NCBI RefSeq assembly: GCF_010882175.1
Contig: NZ_WKLH01000001.1
Span: 1,696,021-1,760,020, forward strand
Direction of reading: 5' to 3'
Source of the DNA: Mangrovibacterium lignilyticum
GTDB lineage: Bacteria; Bacteroidota; Bacteroidia; Bacteroidales; Prolixibacteraceae
DNA length: 64,000 nt
Shown: positions 8,170 to 16,526 of the stretch, piece by piece
Numbering within the stretch: position 1 is the first letter of the stretch
Layout: every line of letters starts with the position of its first letter
Notes under the pieces: model-generated
The model's database searches: none
What the model was told of the DNA's origin: nothing
The model's input: only the letters and a program-made list of their open reading frames with translations
Position numbers and translations under genes: made by a program

Positions 8170-9783
8170 ATGAAACCGACTCTGTTCAACAACAAACTCT
8201 TCCAATTCTTCTGGATCTTCATAATTTTTATTGCAATTAGCAATAGTTGTTATAATGTAAGGCAAATAACAAACAGCGATATCATAAACGAAGCAAATGA
8301 ACGCACCATAATTATTCACAGTGATCACAGTGAATTGACTCCATTTGAATTAAAGAATCCCTCTATCGCAGATCTTAAACTAACCGGATATTACGAACCT
8401 GACTTTTCTACTTCCCCAAAAGCCAACAAGGGGACTTCCAAATCAAATAAACGCAAGGTAATAAATGTCTATGCTGACTTTGTAGAGGGAAGTCCAATCA
8501 ATAATCAAATCACCATACCGTTGGATAATATTATTAAAGCGGAAGTAAAAGACTTAAAAGTCGGATCAACCTTGTTGCTCACAGGAGCGGCCATTACCGC
8601 TACAATATTACTAGTTTCAGCTTTAAAGGATGACGATCCGGCGCCACCGCCACCTCCTTCAAATGAATCCCCTCAATCGTGCCCATTTATATATGTAAAC
8701 AATGGCACGACATATGATTTTATTGGGGAGATTTATGCTGGCGCAACTGCTCCTGAACTAGAAAGACATGATTATCTGTATTTACCAAGTTTTGCTCCAA
8801 TAGATGGCAAATACAACATTAAAATGACCAATGAGCTAATGGAGGTCCAATATACAAATTTGGTGGAACTGTATGTTATTGATCATCAAAAGACTGACAA
8901 CATTATCGTTGACAAATATGGCAAGGCCTATAACTGTAAAAATTTACAAGCCCCGATAAGCGCTACAAGTGAAAATGGAAGATCCATACTCAATGAAATC
9001 CTCTACAACGACGACTATAACTATGTCAATGATATCTTTAGTGACACACTTCCCAAAAATGCAATTTATCTGACATTTGACCGTCCGGCAAACTCTAACA
9101 ATGCCAAACTGGTTGTTATCGGAAAGAACACAATTTGGCTAGATTACATATTTAAAGATTTTATTGCGCATTTCGGGAAAAAGTATGCCAAATGGGAAAA
9201 GAAGAGGAGACCAAACTCCACTGCAGCCCTACTTGAATGGATGCATGACCAGGGAGTTCTGCTATCTGCTTCCATTAAAACAAATACCGGATGGCAAGCT
9301 ATCGACTATTTTAATGTTACAGGTTCGACTGCTGAAAAAAAAGATGTGTTATCGATCGATCTGACAAATATTAATTCAACAAAAATTGAAATTAAACTTG
9401 AAACAGGATTCCTGTTTTGGGAACTGAATTACATTAGCATGGATTTCTCAGACGATGTTGAACTACAAAAGATAGTTGTCAAACCAGAGTCTGTAACAGA
9501 TCTCAACAATTCAGATTTATCAAGTAGTTTATTGTGGGATGATGATAAATACCTAATCCAACCAGAGCTTAATAGTGAAGCTTACATTTCATTTCAAGCA
9601 CCTGAAATTCAGGAAGGATATGAAAGATCAATCTTTCTTCATGGCAAAGGTCATTATCGGATAATCAGTAATTCTGACGGCAAACCTGACATTTCATTTC
9701 TTAAAAGATTTAAAGAACCCGGTGCACTCATGGAACATTCGAGGAACACCTTTAATGAGTTCTACCAACACCTTAATAACTAA
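8170..9783 (+). CDS. Bacteroidota lipoprotein of unknown function (CPFIYxxxG core)
   Basis: 537 residues. An N-terminal hydrophobic segment ends in a lipobox-like ISNSC (Cys27), so it is probably a lipoprotein. Residues about 95-150 form a strand-rich part (NQITIPLDNIIKAEVKD) followed by a hydrophobic stretch (GSTLLLTGAAITATILLV) and a Pro linker (about 158-163). The main domain begins SCPFIYVNNGTTYDFIGEIY at about 170 and continues with LERHDYLYLP. I recognise this CPFIY..G..F.GE..GA pattern from uncharacterised Bacteroidota proteins but know of no assigned function. The gene is AT-rich (25% G+C in 8221-8280, counted). It converges on the radical SAM gene with a four-base overlap. Confidence 0.7.
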   Translation: MKPTLFNNKLFQFFWIFIIFIAISNSCYNVRQITNSDIINEANERTIIIHSDHSELTPFELKNPSIADLKLTGYYEPDFSTSPKANKGTSKSNKRKVINVYADFVEGSPINNQITIPLDNIIKAEVKDLKVGSTLLLTGAAITATILLVSALKDDDPAPPPPPSNESPQSCPFIYVNNGTTYDFIGEIYAGATAPELERHDYLYLPSFAPIDGKYNIKMTNELMEVQYTNLVELYVIDHQKTDNIIVDKYGKAYNCKNLQAPISATSENGRSILNEILYNDDYNYVNDIFSDTLPKNAIYLTFDRPANSNNAKLVVIGKNTIWLDYIFKDFIAHFGKKYAKWEKKRRPNSTAALLEWMHDQGVLLSASIKTNTGWQAIDYFNVTGSTAEKKDVLSIDLTNINSTKIEIKLETGFLFWELNYISMDFSDDVELQKIVVKPESVTDLNNSDLSSSLLWDDDKYLIQPELNSEAYISFQAPEIQEGYERSIFLHGKGHYRIISNSDGKPDISFLKRFKEPGALMEHSRNTFNEFYQHLNN

Positions 9784-10931
9784 TAAACAGACTTTTTGAA
9801 TCTCTGACATCCCCGTTCCTTTAATAATCTCAACTGAGTTTCGAATGGAGTGTTAACGACATTCATCTTTTCACTATTCCTACAAAAAGGACAGGAATGC
9901 AAATCCCCTTCCTGGTCGATAAATAAATATCCTTCACCAGCACCAAAACAGCCGATGCGTCTTTGGTAGTATCCCGGATAAGATACGATAGGAAAATCGA
10001 TGTATTCAGCTGAATAATTCATTTGAAGGTAAAAATCTTCAAGTATCTTAATCTGAAATTTATTTAATTCTACTTTTTTGTTTTCATAGTGCCCGATCGC
10101 GACAGGCTCAATAATCCGAATAAATGACGCCTTTAGCTTTTTGGCAAGCAAAGCATAATTCATCAGGTTTTGAGTAGAAATGAATAATTCGGTTGGACAA
10201 ATTGCCAGACAAATCACTAATCCCTCCCGATGTGCATTGAGCGCAGCTTCTTCCACCCATTTATATGCATCTAAAGATCCTCTGTATTTGTTATGAGAAT
10301 CGGGATCAAAATGATCCAAACTGATTGATATCCCTGTTAAACCTGCATTTTTTAATAATTTGGCATTTTCAGAGGTAAAATTACACCCTGAGGTCAACAA
10401 CCAGAAATCGGTACTTGGCCTGGCGGAACTCAATAATTCCATTATATCGCCGATCCTGTTTAATGGCTCCCCCCCACTAAATTGAATTTGTGACACACCT
10501 AATTTTTGCACTTCATTAAGGATCTTTTTTAAATCATTTAAAGAAAGAGCATCATTTGAATCTTTTGTATTCCATTCAGAACAATGAATGCAGTTATAAT
10601 GGCATTTGTTTGTCAAAGCCCAGATTACTGTGCTTAATTTATTTTTATCAATTAAATCAGGTTGTATTCTTGAAATTGATGCTTCCAAATAACTCTTAGT
10701 TGCAATCGATGGGTATCCGGGAATATTAATATCCCAATAATAACGGTTATCTACTTTAGCAAGTTTTATTAATTTATAATTGCCTTTATATTTTCTTCGC
10801 GCAATCTCCATCTTCGTTAAGATCTGAAATACTTTAAAAGGATCTTTAACAACTCGAATAGTAAGTTTCGCGATGTATAACCATATACATCTTAGCATGA
10901 TATATCTATGGATACCTTTTATTATTTTCAT
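9780..10931 (-). CDS. Radical SAM protein with SPASM-like C-terminus
   Basis: 383 residues. The radical SAM cluster motif CxxxCxxC is Cys110-HYN-Cys114-IH-Cys117, followed by the SAM-binding GGEP (FSGGEPLNR) and a TIM-barrel pattern (LLTSGCNF, GISISLDHFD). The C-terminus has further cysteines (GCFGAGEGYLFI, LHSCPFC) as in SPASM/twitch proteins that bind auxiliary Fe-S clusters. An N-terminal 100-residue extension precedes the core. SPASM proteins usually modify peptides or small precursors; the substrate here is unknown and no precursor peptide gene is visible. It follows a second radical SAM gene by 76 bases, with a hairpin between them. Confidence 0.85.
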   Translation of the reverse strand: MKIIKGIHRYIMLRCIWLYIAKLTIRVVKDPFKVFQILTKMEIARRKYKGNYKLIKLAKVDNRYYWDINIPGYPSIATKSYLEASISRIQPDLIDKNKLSTVIWALTNKCHYNCIHCSEWNTKDSNDALSLNDLKKILNEVQKLGVSQIQFSGGEPLNRIGDIMELLSSARPSTDFWLLTSGCNFTSENAKLLKNAGLTGISISLDHFDPDSHNKYRGSLDAYKWVEEAALNAHREGLVICLAICPTELFISTQNLMNYALLAKKLKASFIRIIEPVAIGHYENKKVELNKFQIKILEDFYLQMNYSAEYIDFPIVSYPGYYQRRIGCFGAGEGYLFIDQEGDLHSCPFCRNSEKMNVVNTPFETQLRLLKERGCQRFKKSVY

Positions 10932-10974
10932 CTCTTACAATAATCTACAACTTCCAAAGGGAACAATTCCTTTT

Positions 10975-10997
10975 CCCTCTGTTAAACAACCAGAGGG
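10975..10997 (-). other. Intercistronic hairpin between the two radical SAM genes
   Basis: CCCTCTG (10975-10981) pairs with CAGAGGG (10991-10997) over a nine-base loop. There is no T-tract on the minus strand after it, so it is more likely an mRNA processing or stability element than a terminator. Confidence 0.5.
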
Positions 10998-11007
10998 CCA
11001 AAAAGAA

Positions 11008-12228
11008 CTAAGTTTTATCGTCATCAAATTCTACAATCTCCCCAAACCTTTTAATTTCTTCCAAACAGCATGAAGGATAAAGATTCCCCTTATACAACAG
11101 GGCATCCGGACATGCATCGCACAAATCCCGCTTTCCTTCGACGTTCCCCGGAGGATTAACAATATTAAGTGTCTGAACATTTAGCCTAGACGTAAACTCC
11201 CATGGAGCCGTAAAGAAACCAGTGATATATTTTCTGACAATTTTTCTTGCAGACTTATTGATTACACCCGACAGAATCAAGTATAACAGGGTATTAGTAA
11301 GTTGTTTCTTTTTTAAAATGAAAAAATATTTCCCTTTTCGAAAATGATGAAATACGTGTAGTAATTCGACTAGTTTTTTATCAAAAAAATCTATTCTCTT
11401 ATTGTTATGGCTGATCCAAAATGAGTATAGCCATTTTATATCCTGACCAACTGCCTGACTACCTAAATACCCACTAAACACGATGACCTTATCGGGTTTA
11501 GAAATCACATCAATCAACTCTGGTAGATAAACCCAATCATTCGTATCTAATCTTCTACCATTCTCAAAAATTACTTCCCGCTTTAATATCAGTAAAAGGA
11601 AGTCCACTTTTTTAGGATTAGCCTGTATCCAATCGATTACATCAGGAATCTGATTCAGGTTCTTTTGGGATATCACACATGAAAAGCCGAGAAAAATATC
11701 ACCTACCTTATAAACGAGGTCAGCATATTTTTTCCTCAATTTATTTAACATAATCTCTGACTCTTCACTATTTGCTTTTAATGAATCGATCCTGATTAAT
11801 AATCCGGTTAATCCGGCACTTTTCATCTCCAACAGAATCTCTTCTGTAAGCAAGGTCCCATTTGTAAGCAATAACGTATTTAAACCAAGTTCATCAATAA
11901 AGAAAAGTATCTCAATAATACCGGGATGCATCAATGGTTCTCCACCGCTAATGGAAATTGTCTGGCAATTTCGCATTGCAATAAGATCCAGTATCTCCTT
12001 TTTAATATCATCAATCGACTTATGCCTTGGAGTATTATCAGTTCTATCACAACCCCTGTAACAACCAGGGCAACTAATATTGCAGTAAGTAGTTATCTCG
12101 ATCCAACCATTCGGATTATCATTTTTTGACCATGGCAGCCTATATAAATCTCGTATATCAATTTTGTTACTCATCCAATTGTATCCAATACACTTTATTG
12201 TAGAAATTAATCTATATTTAGATAGCAA
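11008..12228 (-). CDS. Radical SAM protein, second of the pair
   Basis: 406 residues. The cluster motif is Cys49-NIS-Cys53-PG-Cys56 (YCNISCPGCYRGC), then SGGEPLMHPGI for SAM binding and barrel strands (TLLLTNGTLL, GLLIRIDSL). The C-terminus carries CDACPDALLYKGNLYPSCC, a SPASM-like cysteine-rich end. It shares the same order of motifs with the downstream gene but is not a close duplicate. The gene starts 90 bases from the divergent KAS III gene, so both probably use this short AT-rich spacer for their promoters. The product is unknown; a role in making a modified peptide or lipid is inference. Confidence 0.84.
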   Translation of the reverse strand: MLSKYRLISTIKCIGYNWMSNKIDIRDLYRLPWSKNDNPNGWIEITTYCNISCPGCYRGCDRTDNTPRHKSIDDIKKEILDLIAMRNCQTISISGGEPLMHPGIIEILFFIDELGLNTLLLTNGTLLTEEILLEMKSAGLTGLLIRIDSLKANSEESEIMLNKLRKKYADLVYKVGDIFLGFSCVISQKNLNQIPDVIDWIQANPKKVDFLLLILKREVIFENGRRLDTNDWVYLPELIDVISKPDKVIVFSGYLGSQAVGQDIKWLYSFWISHNNKRIDFFDKKLVELLHVFHHFRKGKYFFILKKKQLTNTLLYLILSGVINKSARKIVRKYITGFFTAPWEFTSRLNVQTLNIVNPPGNVEGKRDLCDACPDALLYKGNLYPSCCLEEIKRFGEIVEFDDDKT

Positions 12229-12318
12229 CGATATCTATTATTAATAGGTTAGAAATCTCTTACGATAAGTTAGCTCAATAAGCAACAAAAAGCAATTTGA
12301 AAACTTAAAAAATTAAGA

Positions 12319-13209
12319 ATGGGGGTCGTTATTCAAAAAATGGGAAGTTATTATGAATATGGTTCAGATATAACCTTCGAGGAATATCCGAATCAAGTTC
12401 TAAACACTGCAGAAAAATCATTGAATCAAATACTGGAAACGCCTCTGCCTGATAATATCACTCATCTAATTGTTGCAACAACATGTCCGGATAGTATTGC
12501 GCCATCGCTGGGACAATCAATAAATGAAAAGTATCAACCGGTATTTTCAAATTGTCATGTCATTGACCTGGTCCAAGGGTGTGCCGGAGGAGCTTCTGCT
12601 ATGATTTTAGGTAGCCAACTAGCAGAATTACATCAAAGCTCGGTGGTAGTCGTGCTATCTGACGCTGCAAGAAAGGCAACATCAAAAAAAAATAAACATC
12701 ATCATATTTTTGGGAATGGATCATTCTCATGTATAATCAGTTATTCAGACTCATCGAAGAAGCTATTACATTATAAATCCGAACAATATAAGGAGTTATT
12801 AGAGGTCGTTACAGTTAAACTGGGGCATGATGCCGGGTATGAAATCCAAAACAATAAGAATTTTCTTGATGAACCAATCAGATACTTAGGCCTAAACATG
12901 AATAATACACTCGCAATTAAACTACTAAAAAAAGCAGAAGATTTTTATGACAAATTTGTTCAGATTTCAGGCACACCAGATATAATGATTCTTCATCAGG
13001 TAAATCCAACAATCATCCGGTTATTAAAGACAGTGTTCTCTAAAAACAAAATCTATTTTGCAGATACTTCTAATATAACCGGGAATTGTGGCACTGCTTC
13101 TATCGGGATTGCTCTTGATATTCATAAAACGAAAGTACAAGATAAAAAAGTGCTAATTTGCAGCTTTGGAACAGGTGGTGTTATTACAGCCGGCATGTGG
13201 CAAATGTAG
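12319..13209 (+). CDS. 3-oxoacyl-ACP synthase III (FabH-like) family enzyme
   Basis: 296 residues, slightly shorter than FabH (about 320). The thiolase-fold triad is intact: Cys88 in DLVQGCAGG, His226 in MILHQVNPTII and Asn256 in SNITGNCGTASIGIAL. The C-terminal strand SFGTGGVITAGMW is typical of KAS III. The family condenses or transfers acyl groups from CoA or ACP; specialised members serve polyketide, alkylquinolone or acyl-transfer pathways. It is divergent and distant-looking, sits in very AT-rich DNA (23% G+C in 12901-12960, counted) and is divergent from two radical SAM genes, so I infer a dedicated secondary pathway rather than housekeeping fatty-acid synthesis. Confidence 0.85.
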   Translation: MGVVIQKMGSYYEYGSDITFEEYPNQVLNTAEKSLNQILETPLPDNITHLIVATTCPDSIAPSLGQSINEKYQPVFSNCHVIDLVQGCAGGASAMILGSQLAELHQSSVVVVLSDAARKATSKKNKHHHIFGNGSFSCIISYSDSSKKLLHYKSEQYKELLEVVTVKLGHDAGYEIQNNKNFLDEPIRYLGLNMNNTLAIKLLKKAEDFYDKFVQISGTPDIMILHQVNPTIIRLLKTVFSKNKIYFADTSNITGNCGTASIGIALDIHKTKVQDKKVLICSFGTGGVITAGMWQM

Positions 13210-13347
13210 TTTATATCTAATTCGCCCTATCTTTTGTTCGAGAGAAATAACATGACCTCAAAATGGCTTTATTTAACAAAGTCTCCCATCAATATGAGTC
13301 TGATCAGTCTTCGTCCTGATTGTTGAGATGATGTTCAAAGCGATCCT

Positions 13348-14574
13348 TTAGAGCGACTTATCGCTAAAGATTTTCTGGTACACCATAACCCCTACTCCTT
13401 TCAGTCCCGAATTCTCGCCCATCTCTGAGACTTCGATTCTCACGCTGTCGAGAATGCTCTCCAGGCAGTATTTATGCAAGGCTTGTTGAATAGGGATTAA
13501 CACATACTGGCTGGCTTTGATTATTGGACCACTCAACACAATTAATTCAGGATTAAACAACTGAATCATGACCGACAAGCCCCAAGCCATCCGGGTACTT
13601 ATTTTCGCCAATAGAGAAATAGAAAGCTCATCTCCCTTTTTCGCGCAATCAATAATGTCGACGGCCTTCAAGGCGGCCGGATTTTTGGCAAACCTGCTGG
13701 CAAGTTGTGAAACTGCTCCTTTATTTAGTTCTTCTTTAGCCATACTGATTAGCTTACGGGTACCGGCCATACTCTCCAAACATCCTTTCTTACCACATTC
13801 GCATAAATCGCCGTCCTCTTCTACACGAATATGACTTAATTCACCCGCACTTCCATTGGTACCACTGAATATTTCACCATTTAGAATCATGCCAAGTCCC
13901 AGCCCCCAATCCCAGTTGATGACAATTGTATTTCGCGAGTTCTTTGCTTTCCCAAAAATAAACTCACCCAATGCCTGCATCCTGGCGTCATTTTCGATGT
14001 AAGTGCGAATGTTGAACCGTGAATTAAACCGACTGACAACATCCCGAGCGGCCTCATTTTTAATTGTTTTATTGATGCCTTCTTCAGCATCTATAAGCCC
14101 CGGCATACTCAAGCCGATTGCAACAATCTGTTCGCGTGACAGGTCTGTCTGTTTCAACAATAAATCCAGGATCTCATCGACTTTTGACTCCAAAGACGGA
14201 TCATCAATATTGGTTTCAAACTCCATGATTGAAGAAACCTCAACATTCTGGCTATTATAAATAACTGCTCTTGCTGAATAATGTCCCAACTCGACGGCGA
14301 GAATATAAAAGGCATCAGAGGTCAAGCTGTAGATTGTCGGCTTTCGTCCTCCTTTTGAATCACCTATACCTTCAATTTTAACAATTTTATCCGCGATCAA
14401 TTCCTCCAGGACAGATCGAATAGTGGGTAAACTCACATTCGCCTTTTTCCCCAAAGCTGACGCTGAACGAGATTTCTTGGTGTACAAAATTCGCAATATA
14501 TGCATCTTAAGCCGATAGCGCTTCAATTCGCTTATAGGCATCTTGCTGATATCCACTGCATTTAGCAAAACCAT
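13348..14574 (-). CDS. ROK-family transcriptional regulator (NagC/XylR type)
   Basis: 408 residues. The N-terminal winged helix-turn-helix (about 22-85, ASALGKKANVSLPTIRSVLEEL) is followed by a ROK sugar-kinase-like domain. The zinc site is intact (His248, CECGKKGC with Cys258/260/265), as is the IENDA motif at 193-197. The usual Gly-rich phosphate loop reads NWDWGLGLGMIL. Such proteins sense a sugar or sugar phosphate and repress uptake or catabolic operons. The gene lies directly downstream of a SusC/SusD pair of the pectin locus, transcribed in the same direction but behind a hairpin terminator, so it probably controls part of that locus (inference). Confidence 0.88.
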   Translation of the reverse strand: MVLLNAVDISKMPISELKRYRLKMHILRILYTKKSRSASALGKKANVSLPTIRSVLEELIADKIVKIEGIGDSKGGRKPTIYSLTSDAFYILAVELGHYSARAVIYNSQNVEVSSIMEFETNIDDPSLESKVDEILDLLLKQTDLSREQIVAIGLSMPGLIDAEEGINKTIKNEAARDVVSRFNSRFNIRTYIENDARMQALGEFIFGKAKNSRNTIVINWDWGLGLGMILNGEIFSGTNGSAGELSHIRVEEDGDLCECGKKGCLESMAGTRKLISMAKEELNKGAVSQLASRFAKNPAALKAVDIIDCAKKGDELSISLLAKISTRMAWGLSVMIQLFNPELIVLSGPIIKASQYVLIPIQQALHKYCLESILDSVRIEVSEMGENSGLKGVGVMVYQKIFSDKSL

Positions 14575-14771
14575 GGAAAAGCTGTTTAGTAATTAAGTAT
14601 ACATGAAGCGGATTAAAACCAACCTTCTGATAAGTCCGGAACAAGCCCTTGCTGATTTACAAACCGCACATTAATTGGCCCAAATTTAATTAAACATATT
14701 GAACAATTCTCTCACAGACAGCTATTCTTTCGACAAAGACTACACGACGAACTAGTAAAAGTGAAATTGGA

Positions 14772-14802
14772 GTAAAGGAAGAAATGAGATTTCTTCCTTT
14801 AC
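14772..14802 (-). terminator. Long hairpin terminator after SusD (first pair)
   Basis: A perfect 14-bp inverted repeat, GTAAAGGAAGAAAT (14772-14785) and ATTTCTTCCTTTAC (14789-14802), with a three-base loop, 20 bases past the susD-like stop. The following minus-strand sequence is only moderately T-rich. Confidence 0.7.
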
Positions 14803-14821
14803 TTCCTAAATTATTTGAAGT

Positions 14822-16516
14822 TTACTTAGCCCACCACAGTTTGGTTGCCTGAACATCAACCCCCTGCCTTGAGATGGCTTCCTGTAAATTTTCATTATTT
14901 GTGCTGTACGGACTTGAACCATAACGCATACGTTGCGGATATTCTCCATTCAGCGTTCCTAAACCATAGATATCGACATCGGAAACACCTTGTGCCAAAG
15001 ACACTGGATAGCCCGTTTTACGTACAATTGCCCATGCCTCAAAACCTTCAGTGTAGTTGGCCAACCATCGCTGTACAACAACTTTTTCCATATCATTGGT
15101 TCCATCCAGGGTTGCCATTGAAGAGGTAGCCAGGAAATCATCAACATCGGCCTGATCAACTCCCCACACCAACATTGCATATTTTAAGCCTTCGCGATAC
15201 AAGCTGTTAGCATCGCCGCTTCCATAGCCCATTAAAATAGCCTGAGCCTGCATGAAATAAGACTCTCCCGTTGTTTGTACAATCTCCGGTGCAATAGCCT
15301 CTCCTTCATTTTTCTTCTGAATAATGTATTGCGCAGGTTTGCTAAACAGTGGATAACGGGCATAATTCATCATGTCTGAATTTAAGCGAACAGGCTGCCC
15401 AACATAGTAAGTCGCTGCTGCCATAGAAATCACAGAGGCCCCATCTTCATTGGTCGTTTCGGTATAAACTGCACCGGCATCATCGAGTGCTGCCAAAATG
15501 AAGTTTTTCCGTTTTAGATACATCGCATCAGTATCAGAACTCGGCTTCGGAATGACAATGGCATCGCCACCAACAGCGGGCTGCGCATATTTTGACAAAC
15601 GAGGATCGCCGTTTTTCTGCAAGTAATCAATCACTTCCTGACTAACTGTCCAGTCCGACCCCTCGCCAAAATTATACCACACATCGCCGTAACATGAACT
15701 ATTCCATTGGTCTATAACATTATCTTTCGGCAACAAACAGTCATCCGAAGCATCCATTAACAAATCAGCAGCCATTGCTTCATTAATGGCCTGATCGGCA
15801 AAGGAAGCACCATCGGCCCCTTGGGCACGCAAGCCAATTTTCAACTTTAAGGTGTTCGCCAGCCTTTTCCATTTTTGCAAATCACCCCCGTAAAATAAAT
15901 CGTTCGTTCCCAGATCTTCGGTCCCAATACCGGTCGCCGATTCTGACCCGATAAGACTCATCGCTTCATCCAAATCGGCAATAATTCCTTCGTAAATATC
16001 GAGCTGAGTATCAAATTTCGGCTGAAGAATTTCGAGGTTACCACTTTCAAAATAAGGAACTTCACCAAAAGTATCGGTAAACTTTTGGTAAAACAGACTC
16101 TTCATGATCAGTGCTGTGGCATAGGTCAGCGGGTTTTCGAGGTCGCCCCCAGGCTGAGTTAACTGCAGGTATGTATTAATTGTGCTGTTATAGCCTTCAA
16201 AATAATCCCAGGCAGCATCGGTATAACCGGCGCTGTATGTATAGCCGAGTTCATCAGACCACCACGAACTGTTAAATCCAAAACAAAACATACCAGCATA
16301 ACGGTCTACATGAATCAATTGCGCACGCCAATATGGATATCGGTCCGGTGCAAAAAGCTTCACTTGTGTTCCGGTGATAAAATATCGTGCGGATATTTGA
16401 TCTCCTAAAATTGCATTCGGGTCTTTATTAATATCCACGAAGTCGGATGTGCAACTACCCAACCCTAATGCGACGACAATGGCTATCAGCAATTTATTTA
16501 ATTTCATAATTTTCAA
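14822..16516 (-). CDS. SusD/RagB-like outer-membrane lipoprotein (SusD-like_2 type)
   Basis: 564 residues. The signal peptide ends in a lipobox GLGSC (Cys22) and is followed by TSDFVDINKDPNAI, the hallmark start of the SusD-like_2 subgroup (PF12771/PF12741). The TPR-type helical scaffold follows, and the C-terminus holds VVQRWLANYTEGFEAWAIVRKTGYP. SusD-like proteins cap the TonB-dependent SusC channel and bind oligosaccharide at the cell surface. It is 10 bases downstream of its SusC partner. It belongs to a different subgroup from the SusD at 27828, so the two pairs probably take up different products. Confidence 0.93.
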   Translation of the reverse strand: MKIMKLNKLLIAIVVALGLGSCTSDFVDINKDPNAILGDQISARYFITGTQVKLFAPDRYPYWRAQLIHVDRYAGMFCFGFNSSWWSDELGYTYSAGYTDAAWDYFEGYNSTINTYLQLTQPGGDLENPLTYATALIMKSLFYQKFTDTFGEVPYFESGNLEILQPKFDTQLDIYEGIIADLDEAMSLIGSESATGIGTEDLGTNDLFYGGDLQKWKRLANTLKLKIGLRAQGADGASFADQAINEAMAADLLMDASDDCLLPKDNVIDQWNSSCYGDVWYNFGEGSDWTVSQEVIDYLQKNGDPRLSKYAQPAVGGDAIVIPKPSSDTDAMYLKRKNFILAALDDAGAVYTETTNEDGASVISMAAATYYVGQPVRLNSDMMNYARYPLFSKPAQYIIQKKNEGEAIAPEIVQTTGESYFMQAQAILMGYGSGDANSLYREGLKYAMLVWGVDQADVDDFLATSSMATLDGTNDMEKVVVQRWLANYTEGFEAWAIVRKTGYPVSLAQGVSDVDIYGLGTLNGEYPQRMRYGSSPYSTNNENLQEAISRQGVDVQATKLWWAK

Positions 16517-16526
16517 GAATTAAGGA

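Noticed and set aside
7451-13250. A mobile genomic island with integrase and attachment sites at tRNA-Arg
   Set aside because: The base composition supports acquisition, but I found no integrase, transposase or copy of the tRNA 3' end within the window, so no element is annotated.
13260-13335. A terminator between the KAS III and ROK genes (ATCAG/CTGAT)
   Set aside because: The stem is only five pairs and no T-tract follows; too weak to annotate.
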